NCBI GenBank assembly: GCA_009760855.2
Contig: WPIO01000129.1
Span: forward strand, 547,501 to 611,500
Reading direction: 5' to 3'
From: Cristatella mucedo
Lineage: Eukaryota > Bryozoa > Phylactolaemata > Cristatellidae
Length of the DNA stretch: 64,000 nucleotides
Numbering within the stretch: the first letter of the stretch is position 1; the number at the start of each line of letters is the position of its first letter. Below, piece by piece: positions 1 to 63,279 of the stretch. The position numbers and the translations under genes are program-made. The notes below the pieces were generated by a model. It was given only the letters and a program-made list of their open reading frames with translations, had not been told where the DNA came from and did no database searches.

Positions 1-365
1 CAAGCGTATTATAATAATAATAATTATTATTATTAGCGGTGACACGAGTGACAAGAGACAAGAGACCAGAGCCGGATGGGAGAACACGCGAATGACAACG
101 AGAGGAGGGCATTTGCAGTATCCTCAAACCAACGCCACCCACCCACCCACCGACTGACTCGCCTCCATCGTGCACTTTGCCTGCACCCGAATCAGAGCTG
201 TGTGATCGTCTACACGGCATTTGCAACTGATCAAAAACAAAAAAAACGAGCCCTTCGTCCGGCATGCACGGCAGCAGGCATCAAACAAGAGTTGCAGCGC
301 AAGTCCAGTCGACCGTAAGCACGTGGCAGCAGCCTAAGGCGGCCGCATTTGAGTTGGCAGCATAC

Positions 366-21537
<21,172 letters not shown>

Positions 21538-22054
21538 CGTACGAATGACTGCCGCGCTCGATTGACCTTGACAGTGCTGGTACGATACGAGTGTACGAGC
21601 AGCGAATGCGTCCCGACAGGCCGCTCCGCTCACCCACCACTCCGCCCACCAACGGTCACGCCCTCCAATCCCCGAACGCCCCTGGCGGTCGGTGTGGGGG
21701 CGGGGCGAGGCGGTGCGGCCCCCGGAAGTTGTCATGTTGCTGGGACCTTCTGCCCTCAGTTAACCCTGGTGGTAGGTCATTCGTGCGGCAGCCCCTTAAA
21801 AGAGCCAGTCATCTATCCGGGCGCTTAAGAGCTCGCAGCAAGATTTGCTTCGGCCGCGCTCTCGTTGTTTCAGCGGATGCGACGGCGGGCGCACTCTACT
21901 TTATTCGCCAGCCACGGTAAGTAGCGCAAGCCGTCCGCGATGCGCCGAGCGCGTCGTGCTAAAGCGCCAGGGGCGAGCGCCGAAGTTACGAGCCGGCGTT
22001 CTGCCGGACGCGCGCTGACCTCAACCCGGGCCGAGCGAAGGGTTCGCCGAATTA

Positions 22055-23010
22055 CCGCAATCCACCACAATCCACCGCAATCCCCTCCAATTAGGCTCGC
22101 AACGACCAGACGCAAGCGTTGCCGAGCTCAAACTCTGCTCTGATATTGAAGTGCACGTTCGAATTTGTCTGTCCACCAAATTTCATGTCGCTACGCGCAC
22201 GCGCACTTATGCAAATGAGCTTTGACGCAGGACGCCTGTACCGCAATCCACCTCAATCCATTCTAGTTCCCGTCAAATCGACCACAAATCAGCTGCGAAC
22301 AGCTCCAAAAAGTTTGGAATATCAAACTACGCTACACGTACAATGTACCCAGAAAAGTTGGCGCGATTCCGCTCATGCGTTCTCACGAAGTCCACTGAAA
22401 TAAGATTGCAGTGGCCCAGGCCAATACCGCAATCCACTGCATTCCACCAGGCCAAAACGAAACAAAACCCTGATCGAAAAGAACCTTTCTGATTGCATAT
22501 GACAGCACACTCTGCGACAATTGCATTAAAAGAATTTCACTTGCATTGGCACGGCCGTTCTCTTGCAATGCGATGCAATTGACTGCAGTAGCCTGGGCCA
22601 ATACCTCAATCCACTTCAATCCACAGAATCCACCGCATAAAAAGTCGAAATACATTGCACCGAGCTCCAGTTTTTATTGCACATTAAAGTGCACCGTGCT
22701 GTGTTCACAATCACGTAAAATAAAAAAACTTATGCAACCTCACACTGTTGCAATGGGCAGCAATCCCCTGAAATGACCTGGAAAGCTGCCGCAATCCAAT
22801 CTGTTCCACTGCAAATCATCCTAAAATCGCCATCGCGAAGCTTTAATTGACATTGCATATAGGACTAGACTCAGTTCAAAGTGCATCCACAAAAGTTCGC
22901 TCCATCGTGCGCACGCGTTCTCCTGCAATGAATTGCGATCGACTGCAACGACCCGGTCCCATACCGCAATCCGCCGAAAAATCCGCCGAAATCCGCTGCG
23001 ATCCCCCAAA
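22055..23010. repeat. Diverged tandem array, period about 184 bp, upstream of calpain
   Basis: The motif CCGCAATCCA (with variants) recurs at 22055, 22241, 22437, 22614, 22789 and 22974, so spacings are 186, 196, 177, 175 and 185. Each unit also carries, at similar offsets, a GTTCTC(T/C)TGCAATG-like block, a TTGACTGCA/TCGACTGCA block followed by a CCTGGGCCAATA-like block, and an AAAGTGCA block. Units are strongly diverged, so this is an old local satellite. It lies 0.5-1.5 kb 5' of the calpain start. Confidence 0.7.
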
Positions 23011-23305
23011 GATTCCAAAGCTGCAGCTTCAGCTGCTCGGGTGGCCTACTCGCTGTGGCTACGTCATTAGACACCGGGCGGCCATCTAATCGGTATTTGC
23101 CAGAGACCGCTCAACTGCGATTAAGTTCAATATTGCACGAACACGTGCAACACGGGTGTCTGTAACAAGCAATCGAAATCGTCACTGTGGGTCGTCAACG
23201 TCACGTCTGGGTGCCGTTGAACTTCAGTACAGCTAGGAAGGACTTAAGCAAATTAAGCAACTTACAATGGACAAACCTAGCCCCTGCCCCCCCCCCCCGC
23301 GTTTG

Positions 23306-23334
23306 CAGTATTTCGAACAGTGCTCGAAATACTG
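23306..23334. repeat. Perfect 11-bp hairpin with 7-nt loop
   Basis: CAGTATTTCGA, loop ACAGTGC, TCGAAATACTG, shortly after a C homopolymer run. Intergenic, upstream of the calpain. Function unknown. Confidence 0.9.
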
Positions 23335-23396
23335 GACCGTGCCGAGAGTCGGACTAGCAAGAATAGACCCACACACTGCACGAGCTCGTGTAGCTA

Positions 23397-23554
23397 GTCA
23401 TAAGAAAAGAGACGTCTTCAGAAGAGAGTAGCAATTCGGAAAGCGAGGAAGACGTCGCAGACAGAGATGATAACTTCTCGGATGGAGCCGAGGAGAGAAA
23501 CTCACACTCACACTGCTCCAATCAAAAAGACCACAACCATCTTCCTACTAAGTG
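23397..23554 (+). other. Short acidic open frame, unassigned
   Basis: Open from a preceding TAG to TGA. It encodes VIRKETSSEESSNSESEEDV, ADRDDNFSDGAEERNSHSHC and a short end. Composition resembles acidic linkers of nuclear or transposase proteins. No ATG, so if real it is a terminal exon or a TE relic. Confidence 0.2.
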
Positions 23555-23631
23555 ACCTGACGACCACCTTGTTTGATGGATTAGAACCTTGAGCTATGGG
23601 CATTATCTATTTGCCACGTTATACAATATAG

Positions 23632-23768
23632 TATACAGTTCATGTATATAGCGTCCTAAGAGAATTTCATCTCTATTCGGGCGCTACACGAATGCCACGC
23701 GGCTCGATCCAACGACCTCGGCAAGACCTTGGTCGGAGCGAGCACCTTAACCACTGGAACAAACCATC
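23632..23768 (-). mobile_element. SINE2 copy
   Basis: GTCCTAAGAGAATTTCATCT tail, GCGGCTCGATCCAACGACC, ACCTTAACCACTGGAACAAA head. Intergenic. Confidence 0.7.
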
Positions 23769-24439
23769 AGCAAATCTAGATATCTCCTAGTAACAGGTAT
23801 GTTGTCGACAAGGTTAGCGATCTTCCCAGGTAGGGAATTACATTTAAGATGTGGTCGCAGCAGGGAGATGACAGCCATGAGCGTCAGGATGTGAAAAAGA
23901 AGTAAAGGAGAAAGAGAACTACTGCATAGAATTGAGTGGGCAATCCAACGTGAAAATTAGGAAACGAAAGCTAGGGTAGAGTCACAGGTCTATGTCTATG
24001 CAGCAGAAGTCTTACTTGACTAAGAATTTGAAAAACCATCAGCAAGTATCCGGCGTGGACCGCTTATCATGCTATCGCCTTTGAAGAATTAAAGGATATG
24101 GTTGATTTTCGATGGAAGTATTTTTAAATTGTGCAAATGACATTCAACTAGGTCCACACGGAAGCTTACCCTGGCCTTAGTCAGAATGGACTGAAATGAC
24201 CAACAATAGTGCTGAAATGTCAGTTGAAAAAAGCTACTTTTTATTTAGTGTACATCGTTCATAAAGCTCATGCATTATCATAGCTTCTTCAACTTTTTAT
24301 CGTAACCCTTAGGGCATGTGGGCAAATTTTCACATTGAACTTATTGAGAGCAACAAAGTCATCCTAAATAGAAAGCCAGCAGAGGATTAAGTAGATTCAG
24401 AGATGCCATTTTGCTGTGGACTGCAACAATACCAGAATA

Positions 24440-24817
24440 CCAAGCATACCAAAGATAGAGTGAAAACAAAATGTGTTCGAAGAGTCAAGCAACGCATCGA
24501 CTTCAAGGTTTTGTCGCTCTCTTTTAGGTCCCTTCATTCTTTGGCTCCAGCCTGCCTATCAGATCTACTGCCCAACCATGCTAAGCATCGTACCACCCGC
24601 TTTTCGGAATCTAACTTGTTTACCAATACCTCGTACAAACCTCAAATCTTTTGGAGATGCACCCCAAACCATGTTATTCTTGTTGGTTATCAAGCATGCT
24701 AACACTAACCATCGGACCGTGTTTCCTTTGGAGCAAATGTAAAGCGCCTAGAAAGAGATTTGAGTTCTCTGACAGCTTTTTATCGTGTTATCCTTATTAT
24801 TACTATTATTATATGCG
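24440..24817 (+). mobile_element. LINE 3' end fragment
   Basis: Encodes QRIDFKVLSLSFRSLHSLAP and related C-terminal LINE sequence, then the AGAAAGAGATTTGAGTTCTCT tail hairpin and an (ATT)n-like tail. Intergenic. Confidence 0.8.
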
Positions 24818-25330
24818 ACTGAGTGTGCGACCCAAGTTGAAATTGAGGTATTCGCTATACAAATGAGTAACGCACCGAAGTCGGATAGAAAATGTTTTTG
24901 TCCAAGTGAACACGCCCAGGCTTGAATAGGCAAGTCGCCTCTCGTGCTTCTCATTGGACTTAAGTAGACGGGACTTGCTTCGATGGTGAGCTGGTTTTTG
25001 TTTTCCAATACGTTTTGTCATCATGCTTCCCTGTGTCGTGCAAATGTCAGGCAGGATTAAAATGATCTGATCAGCGTGAAACTTGAGGTGTACGCTCCTT
25101 GGCTCGTGCTTCAAAGTTGCATGACGGTAAAGCGAGCGATTAAGGCTTTTCTTTTTATTCATCGTTTGCTTGATTTTACATAGCAGTTGTCTTCACGAAT
25201 GCTTTCCCAACAGTTTTCTTCGGTGCCTGGCAATTTCTTCCGAATGGCCAATTTGCATTCCAGCGACGTGAAACCTGGAATATAAGCTGGCATCGACTGG
25301 TTCCAACGAACGCCAGGCTCATTATGGTTG
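24818..25330 (-). other. Unassigned minus-strand open frames
   Basis: Two adjacent frames: one from about 25,325 encoding GVRWNQSMPAYIPGFTSLEC and KKLPGTEENCWESIREDNCY to a TGA near 25,160, and the next starting MNKKKSLNRSLYRHATLKHE, 117 residues to 24809. Composition looks protein-like, but I recognise no family. Possibly a decayed transposon. Confidence 0.2.
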
Positions 25331-25400
25331 TCTTAAGTATCCTTTCTTTAATATCCTTTCTTTTTCTTTTTTTCTTTATCCTTTCTTTAAGTATCCTTTC
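25330..25400. repeat. Direct repeats of AAGTATCCTTTCTTTAA type
   Basis: Three to four imperfect copies of TATCCTTTCTTT in a pyrimidine-rich stretch. Intergenic. Confidence 0.75.
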
Positions 25401-27050
25401 GTTCGTAGCACATGTCCTTTAATGGCCTCAAACTTATGTTACAGATACAAGCGTCAATTACGTCTATTTTCTTTTTAGATATGGCGTACTCTAAAATCAA
25501 GTGTCCCACATATTTGAGGGGGTTGGCATATTTTCTTCAATGCATGGTATCGAGTCTGTTGATTCTGCCAAAAAAAAGCCATTTTGATTGAAGGCCTGCG
25601 AACGTGAACTTGACTCTTACTGGTCATTATCAGGCCAACATGGCAGCTATAGTTCCACCAAAAGATAGCTTATATTGCCTTTGTTGTTTTGTCACTCTGC
25701 ATTCCGATCGTTTCATTGGTATTTGCGAAATATCAATACATACTTTCAGGGGAGCTCAATCCCGTGGGGTGCGGGCATAAATCCCAACCCATCAAGACCC
25801 ATCTCTTGATGCAAGCCAAGAATGCCTGAAGCACCCTGTGACGCCTAGCACTTGTCACATAACAGCAACGACTACTTGGTGCATGACTTCACTTTATAGT
25901 GAGCTGCCCCAGAAATCCACGAGCCGCCAACAGACTCTTTTGAACTGGAATGCATAAGAACGTGAAAAACGAAACCGGCTCAAATCAACCGCTACTGAAG
26001 GATAAGCATCCGAGTAAAAAAAAGAATTTAGTTCAAACCAGTTCTTATAGATATCAGACAGATCGGGCCACCTCCTAGCTTGCCGGTACAGTGCTAGAAG
26101 CTAACAGGAGGATCTTTCGGATCCCTGGGATCCAATGTGCTTCGGTCGGCCACGTGCCGGTGAGTGCCAGCCACTAATTGCATCACTCGAAGGAAAGGAA
26201 TGAGGTTGCAGACGCAATTTGGGTGCCCAGCTAGACCAACCTAAAAAGACTTGCCAGGGCGTTTAGCTGGGCCTTTCATCCAGGGTCTCCATGGATGGGC
26301 TGGGCATTTCTTCACCCATTCGAAGATATTAGCCAAAAGACGTAGTCTGACCTCTGCTCATTGGCTTATTAATCGGTTAATTTATTAAGCAGAATAGCAG
26401 CTACTTGAATGCCCCTTGGGTGATCCAGGTGGTCCTCTATACAATTAAATTCGGTAAACTTCCAAAAGCTACGGCAAGTAACAAGCAGCTAGAAAGAAGA
26501 ACTCGGAAAACAACACAAGATGGTTGAATACAGCAAGTCGATATGATCCAAACCGTTCACTAACGGTTAAAGCTAATAGGATACATAAGAGCAGTTCAAT
26601 AAGGTTCCGGCTCACCCAACATAAAAACTTGACTACCATGGCCAAATGTGCAACGATACAGAGACCAAGCTACCATGGATTATGCATTTCAAACAGAACC
26701 ATCTCAGAACGAACGCATCACGGGCTACATCATAAATCACCAATGGGAGCGTGGCCCACACGATTTGGATTACATAGAAACCTGCACAACTCAAAACTAC
26801 CTAAAGCATGCTTAAAGGCTGATACGATGATGAGACACCTACTTGGAAGCTACACGATATTTTAGAGAAACTGTACAGTATATTAAAGAGATTGTACAGA
26901 GTACAGACTACAATGTACTGAGCCGACAGTATAGTAAGCAATGAAGTACACAGTACTGAACAATGAATGCGCTGTCCAATGCACATGGTCACTGCCCTTC
27001 TGATTTGCAAGTGATCTCAGGACGACCGTAGCTGGCTTTGAAGAAAGGTG
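25400..27050. other. Intergenic between calpain and erlin 3' end, nothing recognised
   Basis: No coding block with a family match. Local AATGTACTG/CAGTACTG-like palindromic AT-rich pieces near 26,870-26,970. Confidence 0.5.
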
Positions 27051-27057
27051 AGCAAGA

Positions 27058-27063
27058 TTTAAT
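27058..27063 (-). promoter_or_regulatory. candidate erlin poly(A) signal ATTAAA
   Basis: ATTAAA reads on the minus strand about 11 nt after the erlin stop. It is a common variant of the polyadenylation hexamer, but its use would imply a very short 3' UTR. No AATAAA was noted immediately downstream, so this is weak. Confidence 0.3.
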
Positions 27064-27073
27064 GAAGGCGACT

Positions 27074-57613
<30,540 letters not shown>

Positions 57614-58527
57614 TGCCGGCAGGCTAATAATAAGTCAAGGCGGATACGCTGTGCTTCCGTGGGCGCCGCGACCTTCACCCGAAACGACGTCTAATTTAAC
57701 CGAGGATGTCTTTTAAAAAAACTAAAATATCGAACAATTTATGCACCAATTTAGCTGCAAAAAAAAACAAGAAATAAAGACTTTCGATTTGTTGCATCTC
57801 ATTAAAAAAATTGGCATAACTGCCTACGGTTGCTTTATTGTTCGAAAAGCCCAATCGCCCCATTTGCTTTTCGGGATTCCTTGTTTGCCTTAGCTGCTCA
57901 AGATACCATTCGCGCGTGCATTAAAGAACGCACATCCCTCAGCTCAAAACCTGAATCTCATGCTAAGCTAGGTTGCGACACACGGTACCCTGAATAGACC
58001 TAATGTTTAACCGGCGACTCAGGCCCAATCTTTGGCTATGTAACTCCCGGTTGCGGGAGGTCTTTTATAGCAGACGCTTCCGTTACCGGCCGGGCCTGAA
58101 CACACATGGACTCGGTATGCTCGTGTGTTAGTTATCACTCGTACCGCACAATCAACACCATGCATACAAGTGCATGTGTAGCGCCCATCGGCAGCTCAAT
58201 ATAGCCCAAGCTGCCGCCGCCATTCCAGCTCTCAGCCAGCAACTGTAGGCACATGCAATCCATCAATCAATTACAGGCTGAGCTGACGCAAAAGATTTAC
58301 ATTATCAGCCCTACCACTCCTAGTTTGGGTAATGTCTGGCAGATCACATGATTATTGATTGCATGCTCACTCTCTTCTCTCCGGCTGTATGGGGTCGGTA
58401 GACACTCCTCTCCTCTTTTGCTCTCACTCTCTTTGCCAAGTCGCTTAGAACTAAATCGTAATTTCATCTGGAACACCAACTTACACGCACGCACGCTCAC
58501 GCAAAGATGCATCACAGTAAAATATAT
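57614..58527. other. Erlin 5' flank
   Basis: Expected to hold the erlin promoter and 5' UTR. No TATA box at a convincing place and no CpG-rich block seen; transcription start not placed. Confidence 0.4.
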
Positions 58528-59690
58528 ATAATAATAAAATTAACGCGTTTGATAAAGGGCCCATGGAGAACTCAATCTCTTTCTAGGCACTTTACATTTG
58601 CTACAAAGGAAACGCGATCGGATGGTTAGTGGTATCGTGCTTGATACACACAGAAAATAACATGGTTAGGGGTGACGTGCACAGGGTCAGCATGCAGGTG
58701 TGGTTAGTGGCAGCATGCTCAGTGTCAGCACGCATAAGCACATTAAGGACGAATCGCATTGACCCACCAAATAAATGCTGTCATAAATATGTGTGTTTTT
58801 AAGTTCTTTTTAAATGTGGCTAAGTCAGGGGCGGTTCTGACGCAAGTTGGGAGTGAATTCCAGGCTTTGGGAGCATACGAACTAAATGCACGGTCTCCAA
58901 AAGCTTTGAGGTTAGCAAAAGGTATTGGTAAACGGCAAGATTCCGAAAAGCCGGTGGTATGATGCTTGGCCTGGTGGGGGAGTAGACCTGATAGGTAGCC
59001 AGGAGAGAAGAATGAAGTGACCTCAAAGTGAGCAACAAAACCTTTAAGTCGATCCATTGCTTGACTGGTAGCAAGTTCAGGTCGGCGGGAAGTGGTGTGA
59101 TGTCGCAACTGCGACGCTCACAGCAGACAAGCCTAGCTGGAGAGTTTTTCACCAGCTGTAAGCGCCTGATTGCACGCACAGGTAAACCAGCAAGCAGTGA
59201 GTTACAGAAGTCAAGAAGGGATATCACAAATGCATGGACCAAATTTGATGTGGTATTCTTATCTAAACAAGCCCGAATTTTAGCAATGTTATTTAGCTGA
59301 AAGTAGGCAGACTTGGCTGTGGAGCTGATGTGGTTGTCGAAGGAAAGGTCACTTTAGAACATGACACCTAGATTTCGTGAATATTTGACAGGAGATACGC
59401 TGGCAGAGCCAATTTGGAGAGTTAGCCTATCCAGTTTTTGAATCCCACTTGGTTTGCCAATAAGTAGTAAGTTGGTTTTATCCTAATTAAATTTAAGAAA
59501 ATTCGCTGCAGTCTTGTGCGGATGCCATCAATACATGCAGCAAAGGAGTTGAGAGTGTTCAAGTTGCTGGAGGGAATGAAGGGATCAAAGCAAAGGTACA
59601 ACTGATTGTCATCCGCATAGAAATTAAAGCCTAGACTGTGCTTGGCAGTCACATTGGCAACGGGAAGAGAATATATATTTATTTACATAT
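58528..59690 (-). mobile_element. LINE copy, 3' half, upstream of erlin
   Basis: Minus-strand tail with ATA repeats and terminal hairpin at 58,530-58,610. C-terminal coding relics follow (FGDRAFSSYAPKAWNSLPTC near 58,880), then VHAFVISLLDFCNSLLAG (about 59,190-59,240) and FNFYADDNQLYLCFD (about 59,590-59,635). It is less decayed than most copies but has several frameshifts. Confidence 0.85.
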
Positions 59691-60135
59691 ATATGCCGCG
59701 AAACTACATGTCGGAAGGCCGCGCCCTTCCGCTTGCGGGTGATCCGGCTCTCAGGCTGGACCTGGTCATTGAAAACGGCACTGATCTAGTAATTGGGGAT
59801 GTGACGGTGCCATTCGACAGCAGCGAGGGTGCTCTGATTGTGGCGGCCCGGAACAAGTCCGATAAGTATGCAGCCATTGCCCGGTCTTTCCTGACCATTG
59901 GCTACCGGTTGGCAGTGGTGAGTCCCTTCGTGATCGGGGCTCTCGGCAGCTGGTGGCCAAACAATTGAAGCTTATCTGGCCGAAAAAGACATCCCGCGCT
60001 CGGAAAGGGTGGCTTTAAGGCGGCACTGCGTCTCCGACGCCATTACCGGGTCGGAAGCCGTGTGGTCCCTGTTTCTGAACTGGGAGGCCCGGGTAGCACG
60101 CACGATCCTGGCAAGACAAGGCACCGTCGGCTAAT
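59690..60135 (+). mobile_element. RLE-type (R2/NeSL-like) LINE 3' fragment, endonuclease domain
   Basis: One frame encodes LDLVIENGTDLVIGDVTVPF, NKSDKYAAIA and GYRLAVVSPFVIGALGSWWP, typical of the restriction-like endonuclease C-terminal domain (PD-like, D, K residues) of site-specific non-LTR elements. After a TGA at about 59,966 the domain continues one frame over, IEAYLAEKDIPRSERVALRR, to a TAA at about 60,135. It is flanked by TA-rich repeats and more GC-rich than its surroundings. No RT is present, so it is a 5'-truncated insertion. Confidence 0.7.
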
Positions 60136-60175
60136 GTATATGTAATAGTTTAAAATCTTTTTCTCGATAATGTGC

Positions 60176-60231
60176 ATATATATATATATATATAAACATA
60201 TATTTGTATATATATATATATATATATATAT
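60176..60231. repeat. (TA)n microsatellite, interrupted
   Basis: Two TA runs around AAACATATATTTG, directly 3' of the RLE-type LINE fragment; may be its tail. Confidence 0.95.
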
Positions 60232-60400
60232 GCAGCCGATTCCGCTTATAGGAATGGCCGTTCTTATAGGTGTTGTATTTCCACATGCGGAGTGAAACTA
60301 TAGCTAGAGTAAACCTGGGACGTTAAGCAGCTATGCTTAGAAGCAGAGCATTCCTTTATCCGATGTTGCTATACGCGGAGTTGGTTGTACTTGTTTGAGT
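60229..60400. mobile_element. Possible DNA-transposon terminal sequence
   Basis: Contains CCGCTTATAGGAATGGCCGT and later CTATACGCGGAGTT, which look like sub-terminal repeats of Tigger/pogo-type elements. It starts right after a (TA)n tract. No matching opposite end was found. Confidence 0.25.
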
Positions 60401-60736
60401 CCTTCAGAGTGAGTTCACTACCAACAGCAAAAACTAATTATTCAATATTATTAAAATATGTTTTGTATCAAATGGTGTACAATAGAGCTCATAAGCCTAG
60501 CCCTCTGAAATATCGTTGACATTTTAATGGGGACAATTGAGAAATTACCAACTCTGGGTCATTGGAGTTATCTTCTCACTTCCAAAACTAGAGTTCGGTG
60601 TCCAGGTAAACATAACATGTCCGCTATGGTGAATTTTACAGCAATGTCCGGATGCAATTGCAAGCCATCTGGATACCACGTGGCTAGGCCGCAGTAGGTA
60701 CAGAGGCTCTCTGCGGTAAGTAGCGCTCCACCGAAG

Positions 60737-61740
60737 ATGACCGAATTTTCCAAGCTCTTGGAGTGCCAGAAGAGTGACCTCCTCTCATTGAAAAAGGAGG
60801 ATTATTCTAATCGAACGATTGCGAGGAGGATTGGTATTATAAAAGCGGCAGTAGAACAGACAGGAATGACGATTTGCCGGATCAGGAGCGGTGGGCGTCG
60901 CTACACGACGATATGCCGGGCTTGAAAGATGAGAGTGGCGGCAATACGTAGCAGTCTCACTGGTTCGTTGAAAATTAAGAAAGAACTGGAGCTGTCACGG
61001 TTTACTTTCAGCGAAAGAACGAACAGAAATAGGCTTAACGAGCAAGGTACGCGGTCCAGAGTTTCTAAGAGAAAGCTTAGTGCTACGCACAAGCGTATCG
61101 GGCAGGGCTTTTGCCCATAAATACCGGCACTGAACCTCAACTGAGTGAAGCAGAGTTCTGTGGACTGACGAATCCAAGTTAGGTTCACCCTCTTTGCTAC
61201 CTTACTGGGCATGCACGCACCGATTGTGGAGAGAAAAGGAGAAACCACATCAAGGTGTTTGTCTCCAAAAGCGCATGAAATACGGTGATGGTGGGGTAAT
61301 GCTGTGCGGGTTGCTTTAGCGAAGCTGGTGTAGGGACCTGGAACCGGGTGTATAGGATAATGAATGCTGAACGCTACTTGGACATTGTTAAGAATTTTGG
61401 TATTCCGTCAGCTCATAGGATATATGGTTTGGACTTTATTTGGCAACAGGACAGTGTTCCGAAGCGTACCGCAGGTATAGTAAAGGACTTTTTTGACAAC
61501 CCTGTGCGTCAAAGCCGCGATTACTTCCGGATTTTGGAATGGCTCTGTGCGTCCATATTTGAAGCCCACTGAACATTTGTGGCATGATTTGTAGCGTAAA
61601 ATACGCAAGTAGGCCACCCTTCCACGAAATTGTAATGAATCATTTGAGCTTCTGCTGAAGGAATGGCAGAAAATCACATCTGACATATGTGAGAAATTGT
61701 CGGGGCCAACGCCCAGACGACACCTCGTCGTTATAAAAAA
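60737..61740 (+). pseudogene. Tc1/mariner-like transposase, multiply frameshifted
   Basis: Seen in order: an N-terminal helix-turn-helix region (SNRTIARRIG), a second helix region (about 60,930-61,110), WTDESKF (first catalytic Asp, about 61,150), NAERYLDIVKN, WQQDSVPKRTA (second Asp, about 61,450) and PTEHLWHDL (the Glu, about 61,580). These match the DDE transposase plan of Tc1-like elements. Several stops and frame changes make it inactive. Terminal inverted repeats were not identified. Confidence 0.75.
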
Positions 61741-62264
61741 AAAAACTGTGGAGGAGCAAACGCTGCTAATTTTTTTAATTCATTGATATTTTGTGAACAA
61801 ATAAACTGCTTTAACTACGGCATGCTTCCGTTTGTTTCAACAGTGATGACCATTGCAATGTTTCTAGTTCTATCCACCTACCTGGCTGAAACGCAGGGTG
61901 CGAGGATTTTTTGGGCCGGGGCTGCATACATACCGCTCAATCTCAATAAAAAAATATACAGTTATAACTGAACCTATAAACCCATTTCATTCTCTCTGGG
62001 TGAAATGCAATAATCTTATCATGATTACATACGCGTGCAGGTATATTTAATATAATATACTGTATATATTTATATATACTGTTAATAAAATTAGAAAGAG
62101 TCTATTGAGCTACAATATCGATTATGTATATTGAAATGTCGGCGAGCTAATTCCACCTGATTGCGACTGGTATTCATAATTCGCTGTCCCTGAATTGTGA
62201 CGGGCTCGGAAGATGCTTGAAATGCACTTGTTTGTCGCAATTATTAATGGATCCTTGTGATCCG

Positions 62265-62485
62265 TCTTGTGCGTGTTTTTAGGTGCTGACACTGTGCACG
62301 CAACCACTAACCATATTTTACATCATGACAGTGTGCATGTCACCTCAAACCGTGTCAAGCTTGTTAACATTGTGCATGTTACCACTAATCTTTTGATCGT
62401 GCTTTCATTACAGCATACGTACAGTGCCTCGACAGCAATTAAGTTTACTAAAGGGGCTATATAAATACAGTATTATTATTATTAG
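62265..62485 (+). mobile_element. LINE 3' end fragment
   Basis: 3' UTR sequence with repeated GTGCATG(T)TACCACTAA-like units as in the intact LINE, a degraded hairpin and an ATT tail at 62,472-62,484. Confidence 0.65.
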
Positions 62486-62489
62486 TAGT

Positions 62490-63270
62490 AGTAGAATTAT
62501 AGGAACCGGTCGTGCGATAATCAACGACCGAGGCCACATAAAAACCTCCCCGTGAGTCAAACAATGTGAGACGCAGTGCCGCCGTGAAGCCATTCACTAG
62601 TCAATTGCGGAGAAAATTATGATGTTTAATAGCGCTGCTGACAAACAGAGTGTGGAACGTAGCAAACACAGACCATTCTACAAATCTTAATGTCAATGGC
62701 TTCTCTTCACGAACACTCGGATCAGCCGTTGCTTATGTGGCCTTGGCCGAGTCCAACTGGCTTAGCGCATGTGATATCCAGCCAATCAGCAGTGGTCCTT
62801 GGATAAAAAAATAGACCTGATGTTTTGAGTCAGTCAGTCAGTGCTGCACTGCAGGTCAAGGTGAGATCGCTCACTGTAGCGTTGGCTCACTGGCTGTGAA
62901 GTGAATTCAGCCAACACCTCTCCTGGCTGAGCAGTCAGTCCCGGTCACCCTGGTGGACGATATCCAGTTACCGCAGCCCAAAAAGACAATTTGATGGATC
63001 TCGAGGTCCTTCAAGACAGCATTACACAAGGAAGTTCTCGGAGAGCTGTCGTTAACGACTAGAGAAAACGTCTTTGCGAATTAATTGCTATCCACCTAAA
63101 CATAGCTTTTAGCAAAGAAGCGGGCCCTTGAACAGCTCACTGAACCTTCTGCGACCGCGGACCAATCTGAGCTTCACTTTTAGGGCAAATGTGTATCTGA
63201 TGGCTTTCTTGCCCGAGGGCATTCGGGCGACCTCATGAACATCACGTAGAGAAGCAAGCTCGTAATCAAC
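62490..63270. other. Right-edge intergenic sequence, nothing recognised
   Basis: No coding block or family match apart from short CAGTCAGT-type direct repeats near 62,825-62,850. Confidence 0.45.
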
Positions 63271-63279
63271 AGCAGCAGC

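Noticed and set aside
22055-23010. Array read as a protein-coding repeat
   Set aside because: No frame stays open across units and unit lengths vary by non-multiples of three.
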